From the NCBI GenBank assembly GCA_022432975.1, contig CM039511.1, positions 25,597,153 to 25,661,152 on the forward strand: 64,000 nucleotides of DNA, in the 5' to 3' direction. A program made the translations under genes and the position numbers. Numbering within the stretch: the first letter of the stretch is position 1; each line of letters begins with the position of its first letter. Origin of the DNA: Begonia masoniana. Its lineage: Eukaryota > Streptophyta > Magnoliopsida > Cucurbitales > Begoniaceae. Shown piece by piece: positions 10,302-20,410 of the stretch. The notes beneath the pieces are model-generated. The model did no database searches and had not been told where the DNA came from. It saw only the letters and a program-made list of their open reading frames with translations.

Positions 10302-12740
10302 TGTACCTAATTTTCCCGTATTTTTTTTTATACTTAAACTTTAACCTGACGTTCGAATGGAAATTAAACTTTAAAAATCGGAATTGAAATCGAAATCGTT
10401 ATAGTCATTTCATTTAAAACAAATCTTAAAACAATTTAAGAAAATAAATTTAAAACTATTAAAAAAAATCGGCCAGTGAAAGAAGACAAAATCAGGGGAA
10501 GAAGGGGCAATCGCCCCCTAAAATGAACGGGCGATCGATCGCCCAAAACGGGCGATTGATCGCCCATCGGTGATCGCTAGTTTTGCCAGCGATTGCCTCA
10601 CCAGGCCATCCGTGATCGTGGCGCGACCAAAGAGGGGCGATCGATCGCCCCCTATTGGGCGATCGATCGCCACACGCTTTGGAATTCTTCCAGAGCATGG
10701 CGACCCATCGATCCCCACCATTGGGCGATCGATTGCCATGTCTTCTGGATTTTCCAGAGAACAGGCACTCCTCTTTTCTTCCTTCTTTCTTCTCCTGCAT
10801 ACCAATACTCCTAACACACTTTTCACAATTCCTTCAACAAAATTTCACCTACATCTCAACCAAAACAACGACTCAAAACACGTTTAAAAACGTAGCCTAG
10901 TTTCATAAAACAACCGCGTGGATATGTTTAAAAACCGAACATTTCTCTAATACCAAACATTTACAAAATACACTTCAAAACGTTTAAACAACTCAAAACA
11001 TAACCTATTCACTATCCAGAACCAAACATCCTAAAATGTTTCTAACTATACAATAATTCACAACCAATCCAATTCACCCAAAACTCTCAAAATACCTAAC
11101 CGATGGGTCAGAATACGAGTCGACTGCCCATGCACACCACCGCAGCCATTCTTCTTCAACCATCCTGAACATCGGGTGGAGGAACGTCGTCCTCACCTGC
11201 TTCGATATCACCTACACCATACAGACACACAATGAGCTAAAGGCTCGGTAAGTTTCGTAAATGTAAATGCAAATGCATGCTGTGCATATGAGTTTCAGAA
11301 ATCATGCAACATTTTCTTTTCATTACGTCGCAGAAAGAATGTTACCAAGGTCTCAGCCTATTAGATGGAGAGGACACATCCCCCGGTCGGAATGCCCTCT
11401 TCTCCTAACCGGGGGGGGGGGGGGGGTACACGCTCACACCCGTAACAGCCGTGCCTGAGCCCCACCTCGCGTAACCAGATACAGATTACATAGGTTCATT
11501 ACGTTCATTCATTTCATTTACTTAAACACGTGCAGAAATCCATTTTCATGCTATTTTAAAATATGTGATGCATGAACAGTTATAGACATAAAATAAACAA
11601 ACATTATACATACCATCAAGACTATAAAAACATAACCTATAAAAGAACTAACCCTAACTACCCGACCAAAGCATATAAACAAACTACTCTCCAAAGATCC
11701 TCGACGCGACTTCGACATACGGTGTAGGCTACTAGGCCAAGTAAGTCACGAGAACTTACCTCGTGCACGCTGAACTTCGAGCTCCGTCCACGAGCGTCGT
11801 TTGTCTGAGGTAAAACATAACAGTTGTCGTTAAAACGAGATTTAAACCGTTAAACGTCCAAATTTGACCAAACCTTAACTAAGGAAATTTTCCTAAAGTT
11901 CTAACTTAACTCTTTGAGACATTTTACTGAGCAATTCATGCTCGTGAACTTCTAAACTCCATTGACGTAAATTTTCCAAACCTCAAATATCCATTTTTCA
12001 ACCTAAATGCCGTATACACTCTAGATTTTGTCCAATAACGTTTAATACGTTCAATATACTCATAAATACGACAAACCTGTCGATTTCTAACTTTAAACTA
12101 CGTTTTTTACAAAACCTAAACGAAAACCCTAACTTTCAAATCTCGCGAAAACCAAAATACAACGCCCTAAAACCATAAATTCATACCTAAGGTTGCGAGA
12201 GGAGGAGAAATCACGAAGAACGGACGACGAACGGAGGAGGAATGATCGTCGAAAATTGAGTTGCCGTGGGGAGCTTCGTCGGAAATGGAGGATCGCCAGA
12301 GAGGAGAAGAAAGTTGCGTGGAGAAGAAGAAGAAGACAAATGGTTTAAATAAATTTTGGCTTGGTAAATTACTATAACGCCCTTTGCTCTTATTTCTATT
12401 TGTTTCGTCCTTCGTTTCGTTAATTAACTAACGATTTGGCTTCTCCAAATTTCCTTAATTCACCAATGACTCCAACTCATTACCAGGGTTCTTTAAAACT
12501 TTCCGTTCGCAAATTGGACCTCGTTTACTATTTTTACTAAAACATCCTTTATATTATGATAAACGTAATTCTCGTAAAATTAACGTTTAACTTCCAAAAT
12601 TCTCGAAATTTTCTTAAAATCCTTATAAATCATAGGATCATAATAACGCTTTCTTTTTGCAAAATGGACTTGATTTGACATAATAACAAAAATGCCATTA
12701 TATTTTAAAATTACAAAATCCCGTAAATTCGGGTGTTACA
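10302..12740 (-). mobile_element. Solo or truncated LTR, minus strand
   Basis: Read on the minus strand it begins TGTAACACCCGAATTTACGG at 12740 and ends near GGTACA at 10302. It is the same family as the plus-strand LTR at 12796-16625. Flanks do not match (AATAC left, GAGTT right), so an end deletion is likely. On its minus strand the short putative exon ends GAG|GTAAGTT (donor at 11759), and arm 11728-11716 (CCTACACCGTATG) pairs over 13 positions, with wobbles, to 11223-11211. A run of 17-18 G lies near 11411-11427. Confidence 0.85.
10503..10738. repeat. Cluster of CGATCGATCG palindromes
   Basis: The perfect 16-bp palindrome GGGCGATCGATCGCCC is at 10529-10544, with imperfect or shorter copies at about 10550, 10636, 10657 and 10725. 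They lie in the 3' part of the minus-strand LTR, next to TCCAGA motifs. A parallel cluster sits at the same place in the plus-strand copy (16168-16382). Confidence 0.85.
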
Positions 12741-12795
12741 GAGTTATTCGCAACCGTGGAATATTGGTTGATAGGTGTAGTTCTCTTAGATTAGC
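12741..12795 (+). pseudogene. 55-bp piece of element B pol between two LTRs
   Basis: This piece ends in TTAGC, which is repeated at 16626-16630 after the solo LTR. It is therefore the left target flank and joins to the chromodomain-like pol tail at 16626. No frame is intact. Confidence 0.7.
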
Positions 12796-13576
12796 TGTAA
12801 CACTTGATTCTTTACGGGATTTTGTAATTATGTATATAATGATATTTTTTTTAATTATGTCAAATTAAGTCGGTTTCGTGAAAAGAAAGGGTTATTACGA
12901 TCTAATAATTAATATGGATTTTATAAAAATTTCGGAAATTTTAGGAGTTTAACGCTAATTTTACGAGAATTATGTTTCTCGTAATATAAAAGACTTTGTG
13001 GTAAAAATAGTAAACGAGGTCCGAATTACGAACGAACAGTTTTAATTATACCCTAGTAATAAGTGGGAGTTATTGGCGAAATAAGGAAGTATGGAGAAAC
13101 CGAATCGTTAGCTAATTAACGAAAAAAAGGACGAAGCAAATAGAAAATCAAAGGAAGGGCAAAATGGTAAATTTCAAAGTCAATTTTTATTAAAACCACA
13201 CTTCTCTCTTTTCTCCCTCATTTTCACGATTTCCTCTCCTTCTCTCTGGCGAAACTTCCAGGCGACGAAGCTCTTCTCAAGGCCTTCTTCCATTCCGGCG
13301 ACCAATGCTCTCCGATCGACCTCCGATCCTTCACGTTTTCTCCTCCAATCCCGACCCTAGCTATGATTCTATAGCTCTAGAAGGTTTACGTTCGATTTTT
13401 GGAGAGTTTAACGGTTAGGGTTTTGTTTAGGGTTTTGTAAAAAACGTGGTTTAGGGCTAGAAATCGATAGGTTTGTCGTATTAGTCCATATTGTAACGAC
13501 CCCTTATCCCAGCAAGATATTGTCCGCTCTGGGGATTGGGCCGTAGCCCAATATCCTCCCCTCAAGGCTTTGTTTG

Positions 13577-13656
13577 GCGAGAACTTCCCAGAAGGTCACC
13601 CAACCTGGAATTGCTCTCGCCGAAGCACTTTTAACTTCGGAGTTCTTATGGGATCC
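13577..13656 (-). promoter_or_regulatory. 5S-rRNA-like segment in Cassandra 3' LTR
   Basis: On the minus strand it reads GGATCCCATAAGAACTCCGA, then GTGCTTCGGCGAGAGC and GGTTGGGTGACC. This matches the interior of plant 5S rRNA including the A-box and C-box of the RNA polymerase III promoter. It is a derived promoter segment, not a functional 5S gene. Confidence 0.85.
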
Positions 13657-13933
13657 GTTGTCAATTGTGCTCCAAAACGCGTCTTGCTATGTTGGGAGGG
13701 TCTCTTTACATATGTTTCATTTCCATATACTTCCCCAAGCGATGTGGGATTGTGACGAGCCCTCTTTACGACCCGGGATTCGCCTATACTCGAGTCCGGG
13801 ATCCATCCACCCCGCAACCAAAGGTTTGCCCCGCAGTCGTACACATACATACAGATTCCATTCGGGTCATCACAATCACCCCCCCCCCTCGGAGGCCCAA
13901 CGTCCCCGTTGGCCACATTTCCGGTTGCGTACA

Positions 13934-13946
13934 GGCTCTGATACCA
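13934..13946 (-). other. Primer-binding site of Cassandra-type element
   Basis: On the minus strand TGGTATCAGAGCC is a perfect initiator tRNA-Met match, 2 bp after the end of the 5' LTR. Confidence 0.92.
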
Positions 13947-14032
13947 TTTGTAACGACCCCTTATCCCAACAAGATATTGTCCGCTCTGGGGATTGGGCCG
14001 TAGCCCAATATCCTCCCCTCACGGCTTTGTTT

Positions 14033-14113
14033 GGCGAGAACTTCCCAGAAGGTCACCCAACCTGGAATTGCTCTCGCCGAAGCACTTTTAACTTCGGAGT
14101 TCTTATGGGATCC
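14033..14113 (-). promoter_or_regulatory. 5S-rRNA-like segment in Cassandra 5' LTR
   Basis: This is nearly identical to the copy at 13577-13656. It is the copy positioned to drive transcription of the element on the minus strand. Confidence 0.85.
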
Positions 14114-14335
14114 GTTGTCAATTGTGCTCCAAAACGCGTCTTGCTATGTTGGGAGGGTCTCTTTACATATGTTTCATTTCCATATACTTCCCCAAGCGAT
14201 GTGGGATTGTGACGACCCCCTCTTTACGACCCGGGATTCGCCTATACTCGAGTCCGGGATCCATCCACCCCGCAACCCAAGGTTTGCCCTGCAGTCGTAC
14301 ACATACATACAGATTCTCGCTGCACAGAGTGTGTA

Positions 14336-14372
14336 GCGATCGATCTCTGCACAGCATGCAGAGATCGATCGC
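14336..14372. repeat. Perfect hairpin with CGATCGATC arms
   Basis: Two 16-bp arms (GCGATCGATCTCTGCA and its reverse complement) flank the 5-nt loop CAGCA. More CTGCATGC/GCATGCAG palindromes follow to about 14440. The block is absent from the other LTR of the same element. Confidence 0.85.
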
Positions 14373-16167
14373 TGCATGCTGCACAGCATGCAGCGATCGT
14401 GATCGCTGCACAGAGTGTGCAGTGATCAGGCGCTGCATGCTGCTGCGTCTGGTCGCTGCCCTCTTTTTTCAGGGCTGGACAGTTTTGCCAAGATGTACTC
14501 CTCACTTGTAGCCCAGGTACTTACCCTGAGGTCTTGGGTTCGAGTGGGGAGGAAGGCAAAAATCCTCTGCAGGGAGAGGGAAGTTCTGTGAGTTGGGCTT
14601 CCTAGTGCCAGGTGTACGGGCCTGGGCTGGGGATTCAGTGCCAGGTGTACGGGCCTGGGCTGGGTTCGGTTCCAGTGCCCCAGGAATGACTGGGCTGGGC
14701 CGGGGCTTGACACATATAATGGACGTATTGGTGATTATTGGACGTGTTTAGTCGATTCGTTATGGAATGTTAAGGATTATCGATTTTTGAAGTTTTGGAA
14801 AAACTCATTAATGGCGGTTTCGAGGTATCGAGCATTAATTGTTGTTAAAATGCCTCGATTTGTTAAGTTAGAATTTTAGAAATTTCCTTAGTTAAGGATT
14901 TCGTTAATTTGGACGTTTAATGTTTAAATGCGTTTTAACGACGATTGTTGTGAAATTGCTTAGGTGAACAACGCTCGTGGACGGAGCTTGAAGTTCAACG
15001 CGCATGAGGTAAGTTCTCGTGACTTACTGTGGCCAATTGACCTACACCATATGTCAAAAATTGTGTTGAGGATACGTTGGTGCTTTGTTTGCTTATGTTG
15101 GTCATTGTTATGTCTAATTGTTTTGGTGGGGTAGTTTAGGTTCGGTTGTTTTATAGGTTGATTGTTGTGAGTGTTTTGATGGTATTTGTAGTGTTTTGAT
15201 GGTATGCTCGTTATGTATGTTTATATTGAACTGTTCATGCACCATGGTTTTAAAACGTCATGAAAATGAATTTACGCATGGATTTCATGAAAAGAACATG
15301 CATGTAAAGGCAAGTAAAGTATCACAGTAAACAACCATGACACGGGGTTATCGGGGATGAGGTTCATACCTGGCGTTCCGTGGTGAGCGGGTTTTCCTCC
15401 CTTCAGATGGTGTGGGCTGTCTATTCGCTTGACGTTCCCCTATCTATCTGTCGAGCGTTTTCGATAACCATAGATTGACACGTACTGATATATGAAATGA
15501 CATGGACGGTTTTCATAGCATTGAGCATACATGATCATGCATAGGCATTTACGCATAATTTACTGAGATTTTTATCTCATAGGTGTCTTTATGGTGTAGG
15601 TGACCTTGAGCAAGGTGAGGACGATGTCCCTCTAGCAGAAGATCGTACAGATTGAAGGAGAATGCCCGTGGGAGCGTGCTGGGCAGTCGACGCGTATTTT
15701 GACTCGTGGGGGATCGACGTAAAGGTATTTTGGGGATACGATAGTTAGATCATAGGAGAATTTGTATAGATTGAACATATTAGGATGCTTGGAATCTGGT
15801 TAGTTGATAGGTTTATGTTTTATGTTTTGGAAACCTATTTTATAAATTGTTTTGAAAAGTAATTTATCGATGACATACAGGAACTGCTAGATGATTTATA
15901 TTATAGGGATACGTTCAGTTTTTAATCCGAACCACGCAGTTCGTTTTTACGAAAGTTACTATGTTTTTAAACACGTTTTTGAATATGTTTCGTGTTGTCT
16001 ATTTTGGTGATTTGATGAAAGGTGAAATGAATGATTTTATGTTAAGGGTTTTAGTGATAATTGAAGAAGAAATTGGAAGTATAGGTGTATGAAGATGCAG
16101 GGGAAGAAAGGTGAAGAAGAAAAAGAAAAGATTGGGAGCAAGTCCTCTGGAAAATCGGATTCCAGAG

Positions 16168-16382
16168 GACATGCCGATCGATTGCCGTCGATCGGCATGA
16201 TCGATCGTCGCTCTCTAGATTTTCCAGAGAGTGGGGCGATCGATCGCCCATAGGTGGGGCGATCGATCGCCCCTCAACTTTATATGGGCGATCGATTGCC
16301 ACAATGAGGGGCGATCGATCGCCCCTCAGTTTTTACAATGGGCGATCGATCGCCTGGCATTGGGGCGTCGATCGCCCCTGCC
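16168..16382. repeat. Cluster of CGATCGATCG palindromes
   Basis: Several GGGGCGATCGATCGCCCC-type palindromes (around 16233, 16257, 16308, 16340 and 16365) lie between short spacers in the 3' part of the plus-strand solo LTR. They match the position of the cluster in the inverted sister LTR. Confidence 0.85.
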
Positions 16383-16625
16383 TTTTATGGGACAAATGTC
16401 CCTTCTGCCCTCCAAGCTTTGGCCGATGAATTTAATTGATTTTAATTGTTTTATTTCAATTGTTTTGTAATTTATTTTAAGTTTTGTTTAAATAGTTTAA
16501 CAACTTAGTTTTAAATGATTTTCCAAACAATGTTAACGATTTCGATTTTAGTTTAAGTTCCGCTTAAACTTTACGATAAAAAAAAAATAATACAAAAAAT
16601 TAGGATACGGGTAAGGGTTGCTACA

Positions 16626-16786
16626 TTAGCAGGACATTAGAGGAGATTCCACTTGTAAAGGTGCTGGGGCACCACCACGATGTGGAAAAGACAACTTGAG
16701 AGCGACAACAAAATATGATGAGTTGGTACCCCAAGCTATTTGGTTGAGCAAATTTTGGGGACAAATTTTTTTTAAGGAGGGTGGAA
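16626..16786 (+). pseudogene. Element B pol tail and PPT
   Basis: One frame reads EEIPLVKVLGHHHDVEKTT, a stop, ERQQNMMSWYPKLFG, then a stop near 16746. This is the chromodomain-like C-terminus of Tekay-type pol with the usual Trp of VLW replaced and a stop at the EATWE position. A PPT (AAGGAGGGTGGAA) abuts the 3' LTR at 16787. Confidence 0.85.
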
Positions 16787-18163
16787 TGTAACACCTGGGA
16801 ATTTTCCTCCAAAGTGAATTGCCTTAGATTTAATAAGTTATGAGAGCCTAACATTGATCCTAGAATTATCCTAAGCCATTGGGTTAGAAAGAAATGGTTC
16901 GAGAGAAAACAAGAGATTGAGGAGGTGGTTAGGTGAAATTGTTGGTTTTTTTATGAAAAGATGGGAAATAGAAAAGAAGAAGAGGGAAAGGAGGAGGGTC
17001 TTCCACAGTGGAAAAGAGAAGATGAGGGAGAGGGTTGGTTTTATAAATAACATTTGTTTGGTGGTAAAATTTTAGAAAGGAAAAATTGGAGTTTAAAAAA
17101 GTAGAAGGTGAAGGAGTAAAAGACAAGTTCCATTGTCTTCTCCTTCCTCCCCCTTTCGTGGCAGCCATGGTAGAGCTTCCCCTTCCTCCTTTCTTAAAAT
17201 TTCATCAAAGATTAAGGTTAGTTTTGATGGGTTTTGGTGATTTATGCATACCTTGGTGATTTTATACAATTATAGTGTGTTTTTGGGTGGGTTTTGGTAG
17301 AGTTTGGGAAACCCTAATGGGGTATTCCAAAAATCCCCTTTCCTTGATGAGTTTTTCTTGATATTTGGTGGTTTAGACCTTAGATAGGGTGGTTTAGATT
17401 GATAGTAAAGATAGATTAGAGATTTTGTTGATTTTGTGGGAAAATCGGTTTTGGAACAAAGTGTCGCTGGTTCTGTTTTTGTGGAACCTGATCGGTCATG
17501 TTGTTTGGTTAGTAAAATAAATTATGGCATTGGATGGTAGTCATGTAGAGGTTTACGGAATGGGTAGGATCGTTCAAATCTGATGAAAAACGAGTAAGTT
17601 ATGACCGATTGAAGTTTGGACAGTGAAGAAAGGGAGGGGGTGGATTTCGGGATTTTGGTGTAATGCTTTAAAATTGGATTAGTTTGTTGTTAGGATTTGA
17701 GTATGTATTCCTTAAATTTCTTTTATGGTTTCTAAGTAAATTTCATGAATTTGTTAGGTTAACGAATGAGCAATTGACAATGCCAAAGAGAGTAAGTACG
17801 TTACGGAGATCTAGGTAACTAGAAGATGTTTGTCTTTTGCCTTTAGGCCTACACCATTGAACGGTAAGGTTGTTTTATTGTTTTTTTGTTGAGTTGTGTT
17901 GTGTTGTGTTGTGGTTGAGCATTTGTGTGGGCATGCATCATGGTTTTTGAGCTACAAAAAACGAGGTTTTATCATGTTTTCAAATGTGAGCACGAAATGT
18001 AAAAAGATAAGAAGATTTGCAACGTGGTCTCGAGTAGAGCTGCCTCATTGAGAGATGTACATGTGGTGCAATCGGGCCCAACATATATTGTGGATCGTAG
18101 TCACGTGGTGGTGTGGGACACCGCACGATCTGGCCCAACGTAGGGGTTGGGTCGTTACTTAGT
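16787..18163 (+). mobile_element. 3' LTR of element B, truncated
   Basis: It starts TGTAACACCTGG and follows the 5' LTR (5003) closely up to GGGTCGTTACTTAGT, matching 6365, then stops at 18163 where an unrelated RT sequence begins. CCTACACCATTGAACGG near 17849 is the left arm of the LTR stem; the right arm is lost with the missing half. TATAAATAA lies near 17040. Confidence 0.9.
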
Positions 18164-19022
18164 CCGCACGAGGTATGGGCATTATGAGTTCCTTGTTATG
18201 TCTTTCGGACTTACCAATGCCTCTGCAGCGTTTATGGATTTGATGAACCATGTTTTCAAGGAGTATTTGGACAAGTTTATTGTTGTTTTCATTGATGACA
18301 TCTTGATCTATTCAAGGACGAAGGAAGAGCACGAGGAGCATCTACGGATTGTTTTGAGAATTCTGAGTCAACACCAGCTTTACCCAAAATTTTCTAAGTG
18401 CGAGTTTTGGCTGGACAATATCAGTTTTCTTGGCCATATTATATCGCATGAAGGAGTTTCTATGGATCCGAGCAAGATACAAGTTGTTAAAGAATGGCTG
18501 CAGTCTAAGAACGTGCGAGAGGTACGTGGATTTCTTGGGTTGGCTAGATATTATCGGAAGTTCATTGAGGGGTTTTCGAAGATTGTTGTTCCCCTCTCAT
18601 GCTTGACCCGGAAGAATGAAAAATTTATGTGGTCGGCTGCATGCGACAAGAGTTTTATGGAGTTAAAGCAGAAATTGACTACAGCTCCAGTATTGACACT
18701 ACCTGTTGAGGGTGACAAGTTCAACATATATTGCGATGAGTCTGGAGTTGGACTTGGATGCGTACTTATGCAGGAAGAAAGGGTTATTGCGTATGCTTCT
18801 CGGCAGTTGAAGCCGTACGAGCAGAATTATCCAACGCATGACCTAGAACTAGCGGCAGTTTTCTTCGCACTAAAGATATGGAGACATTATTTATATGGGC
18901 AGCAGTGCGAGATATTTTCAGACCACAAGAGCCTGAGGTATTTGTTTACACAGAAAGAGCTGAATATGCGGCAACGAAGGTGGCTGGAATTTGTTAAAGA
19001 TTATGATTTCGAAATCAAGTAC

Positions 19023-19293
19023 TGTAACGACCCAGCCCCCGATGGGCCGACTGCCACGTGGGGTCCCGAAGGCAGAACCACATGTACTCACGATCTTCTC
19101 CCCCCTGAAGAGAGTTTTTTCCTTCCCCCCCACTCGAATCCAAGACCTCAGGGACTAGTACCTGGGCTACAAGTGAGGAGTACCACTTGAGCTACTCGTG
19201 AGTACACGTGGTACTGCCTTCGGGACCCCACGTGGCAGTCGGCCCATCGAGGGCACTGCATGGCCTGACCCATCGGGGGGTTGGGTCGTTACA
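19023..19293 (-). mobile_element. 271-bp TG..CA element with tRNA-like promoter and long terminal inverted repeats
   Basis: It lies precisely inside the RNase H-integrase linker of element C with a perfect AGTAC duplication (19018-19022, 19294-19298). Ends are TGTAACGACCCA and TGGGTCGTTACA. Long inverted segments (for example CGACTGCCACGTGGGGTCCC near 19048 and its complement near 19212-19244) let most of it fold back. On the minus strand, TAGCTCAAGTGG and GATTCGAGT resemble tRNA A- and B-boxes. There is no protein. It could be a solo LTR of a TRIM family, a SINE derivative or a MITE; TG/CA ends with a 5-bp duplication favour the first. Confidence 0.8.
19130..19194 (-). promoter_or_regulatory. 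tRNA-like RNA polymerase III promoter (A-box and B-box)
   Basis: The A-box-like TAGCTCAAGTGG is at 19194-19183 and the B-box-like GGATTCGAGTGG at 19141-19130 on the minus strand, about 40 bp apart. The phrase GAGGTCTTGG before the B-box is typical of plant tRNA-derived SINE heads. The last two B-box bases deviate from consensus. Confidence 0.6.
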
Positions 19294-20020
19294 AGTACCA
19301 CCCGAGAAAAGCAAATAAAGTCACAGATGCCTTGAGCAGGATACCCACTGCGAGTCAGCCTTTGCTTGCAACAATGTCGGTGATGTTGAGGTCTGAGATT
19401 GTGAAGCATAATGTGGAGATTATCTCGGAGTTGTCCACCATACTTGCAAATATTTCGCTAAGGCCGACGATTTTCGACAAAATCTGAGGAGCTCAACAAA
19501 AAGACTCAGAATGCGACAAGTATCAATTGATTGCGACATCCGAGGACTCATCTGATTTCAACTTGTCGGAGGTATTTTAAAATTCAGGCACAGGTGGTAT
19601 GTGCCTAACGACGAGGGATTAAAGAAGGAAATTTTGACTGAGGCGCATTCTTCGGCATACTCAGTGCATCCACGGAGTGTAACGTCCCGAGTTTACTGAA
19701 CCCGGTTTGTTACTCATAAACCCGAATATTACTAAGAAAACTTGGACCAAATTCAAGACTTCGTACAAAATTTAAAATTTGGACATTTGACAAAACATGA
19801 AAACTTGCAGCGGAAATCGTTTAAACAAAAATAAAATTAACCAAAACCATGTTAAAATAATCATTGGGAATGTTAAGAAACAATCGGTTAAGAAGCGAAG
19901 GTTTAACTCGTGAAAATACTTTAAAGGTTGCAAAAGTCAAATTCATCGTCCGCTGAACAAAGTCAACGAAAGGGGGGAAAAGCTATTTGAAGACATCCAC
20001 CGCTCACTAGACGACAAAGC

Positions 20021-20410
20021 ATAAGATTTGTCATCCGGTCAGTCTATCGAAAGACATCCACCGGTCACTAAACGACAAAATACATCCTTCATCTACCGGT
20101 GACGTCAACCGGATGATCTCCTTCATCCGATCGACTTTACTCTACATCCACCGATCACTAAACGACAAAATACATCCTTCATCTACCGGTGACGTCAGCC
20201 GGATGATCTCCTTCATCCGATCGACTTTACTCTACATCCACCGGTCACTAAACGACAAAATACATCCTTCATCTACCGGTGACGTCAGCCGGATGATCTC
20301 CTTCATCCGATCGACTTTACTCTACATCCACCGGTCACTAAACGACAAAATACATCCTTCATCTACCGGTGACGTCAGCCGGATGATTTCCTTCATCCGA
20401 TCGACTTAAC
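20021..20410 (-). repeat. 90-bp tandem repeat carrying TGACGTCA, about 4 copies
   Basis: GGATGATCTC recurs at 20111, 20201, 20291 and 20381 (GGATGATTTC), giving a constant 90-bp period. Each unit contains CTACCGGTGACGTCA. Because 90 is divisible by 3 it produces a spurious repetitive reading frame. Confidence 0.9.

Larger units (their letters stand above)
13492..14712 (-). mobile_element. Cassandra-type TRIM retrotransposon with unequal LTRs
   Basis: It is flanked by a perfect CATAT duplication (13487-13491 and 14713-14717) and has TG/CA ends. On the minus strand: 5' LTR 14712-13949 (764 bp), PBS, 74-bp internal region with a G-run PPT, and 3' LTR 13874-13492 (383 bp). It encodes no protein. 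Each LTR holds a 5S-rRNA-like segment, the hallmark of Cassandra. The LTRs agree from their ends until about 14320 and then differ: the 5' LTR has an extra block with palindromes, a tRNA-like segment and a direct repeat. The empty site aligns with the sister LTR at 10302-12740. Confidence 0.9.
12796..16625 (+). mobile_element. Solo LTR, plus strand, interrupted by a TRIM
   Basis: It starts TGTAACACTTG, ends GGTTGCTACA, and is flanked by a perfect 5-bp duplication TTAGC (12791-12795 and 16626-16630). No internal region follows, so it is a solo LTR left by LTR-LTR recombination. A Cassandra-type element (13492-14712) sits inside; without it the LTR is about 2.6 kb. It carries the 45-nt putative exon (14964-15008), donor GAG|GTAAGTT, arm CCTACACCATA (15041-15051) and its perfect partner TATGGTGTAGG (15590-15600). 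Confidence 0.92.

Noticed and set aside
10492..10900. Overlapping open frames on both strands near 10.5 and 16.2 kb
   Set aside because: They come from the CGATCGATCG palindromes, which lack stops in several frames; no protein similarity.
13570..14212. Long frames across the Cassandra elements (also at 47.6-48.9 kb)
   Set aside because: They run through 5S-like and LTR sequence in several frames at once; TRIMs encode no protein.
19130..19194. True tRNA gene
   Set aside because: A- and B-box-like words only; no cloverleaf or acceptor stem could be traced.
20113..20409. 99-residue repetitive reading frame (30-residue unit)
   Set aside because: It is the 90-bp LTR repeat read in frame; no start context, and the same array is non-coding in other LTRs.
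20021..20410. CRISPR-like regular repeats
   Set aside because: Units are contiguous 90-bp tandem repeats without unique spacers, inside a plant LTR.
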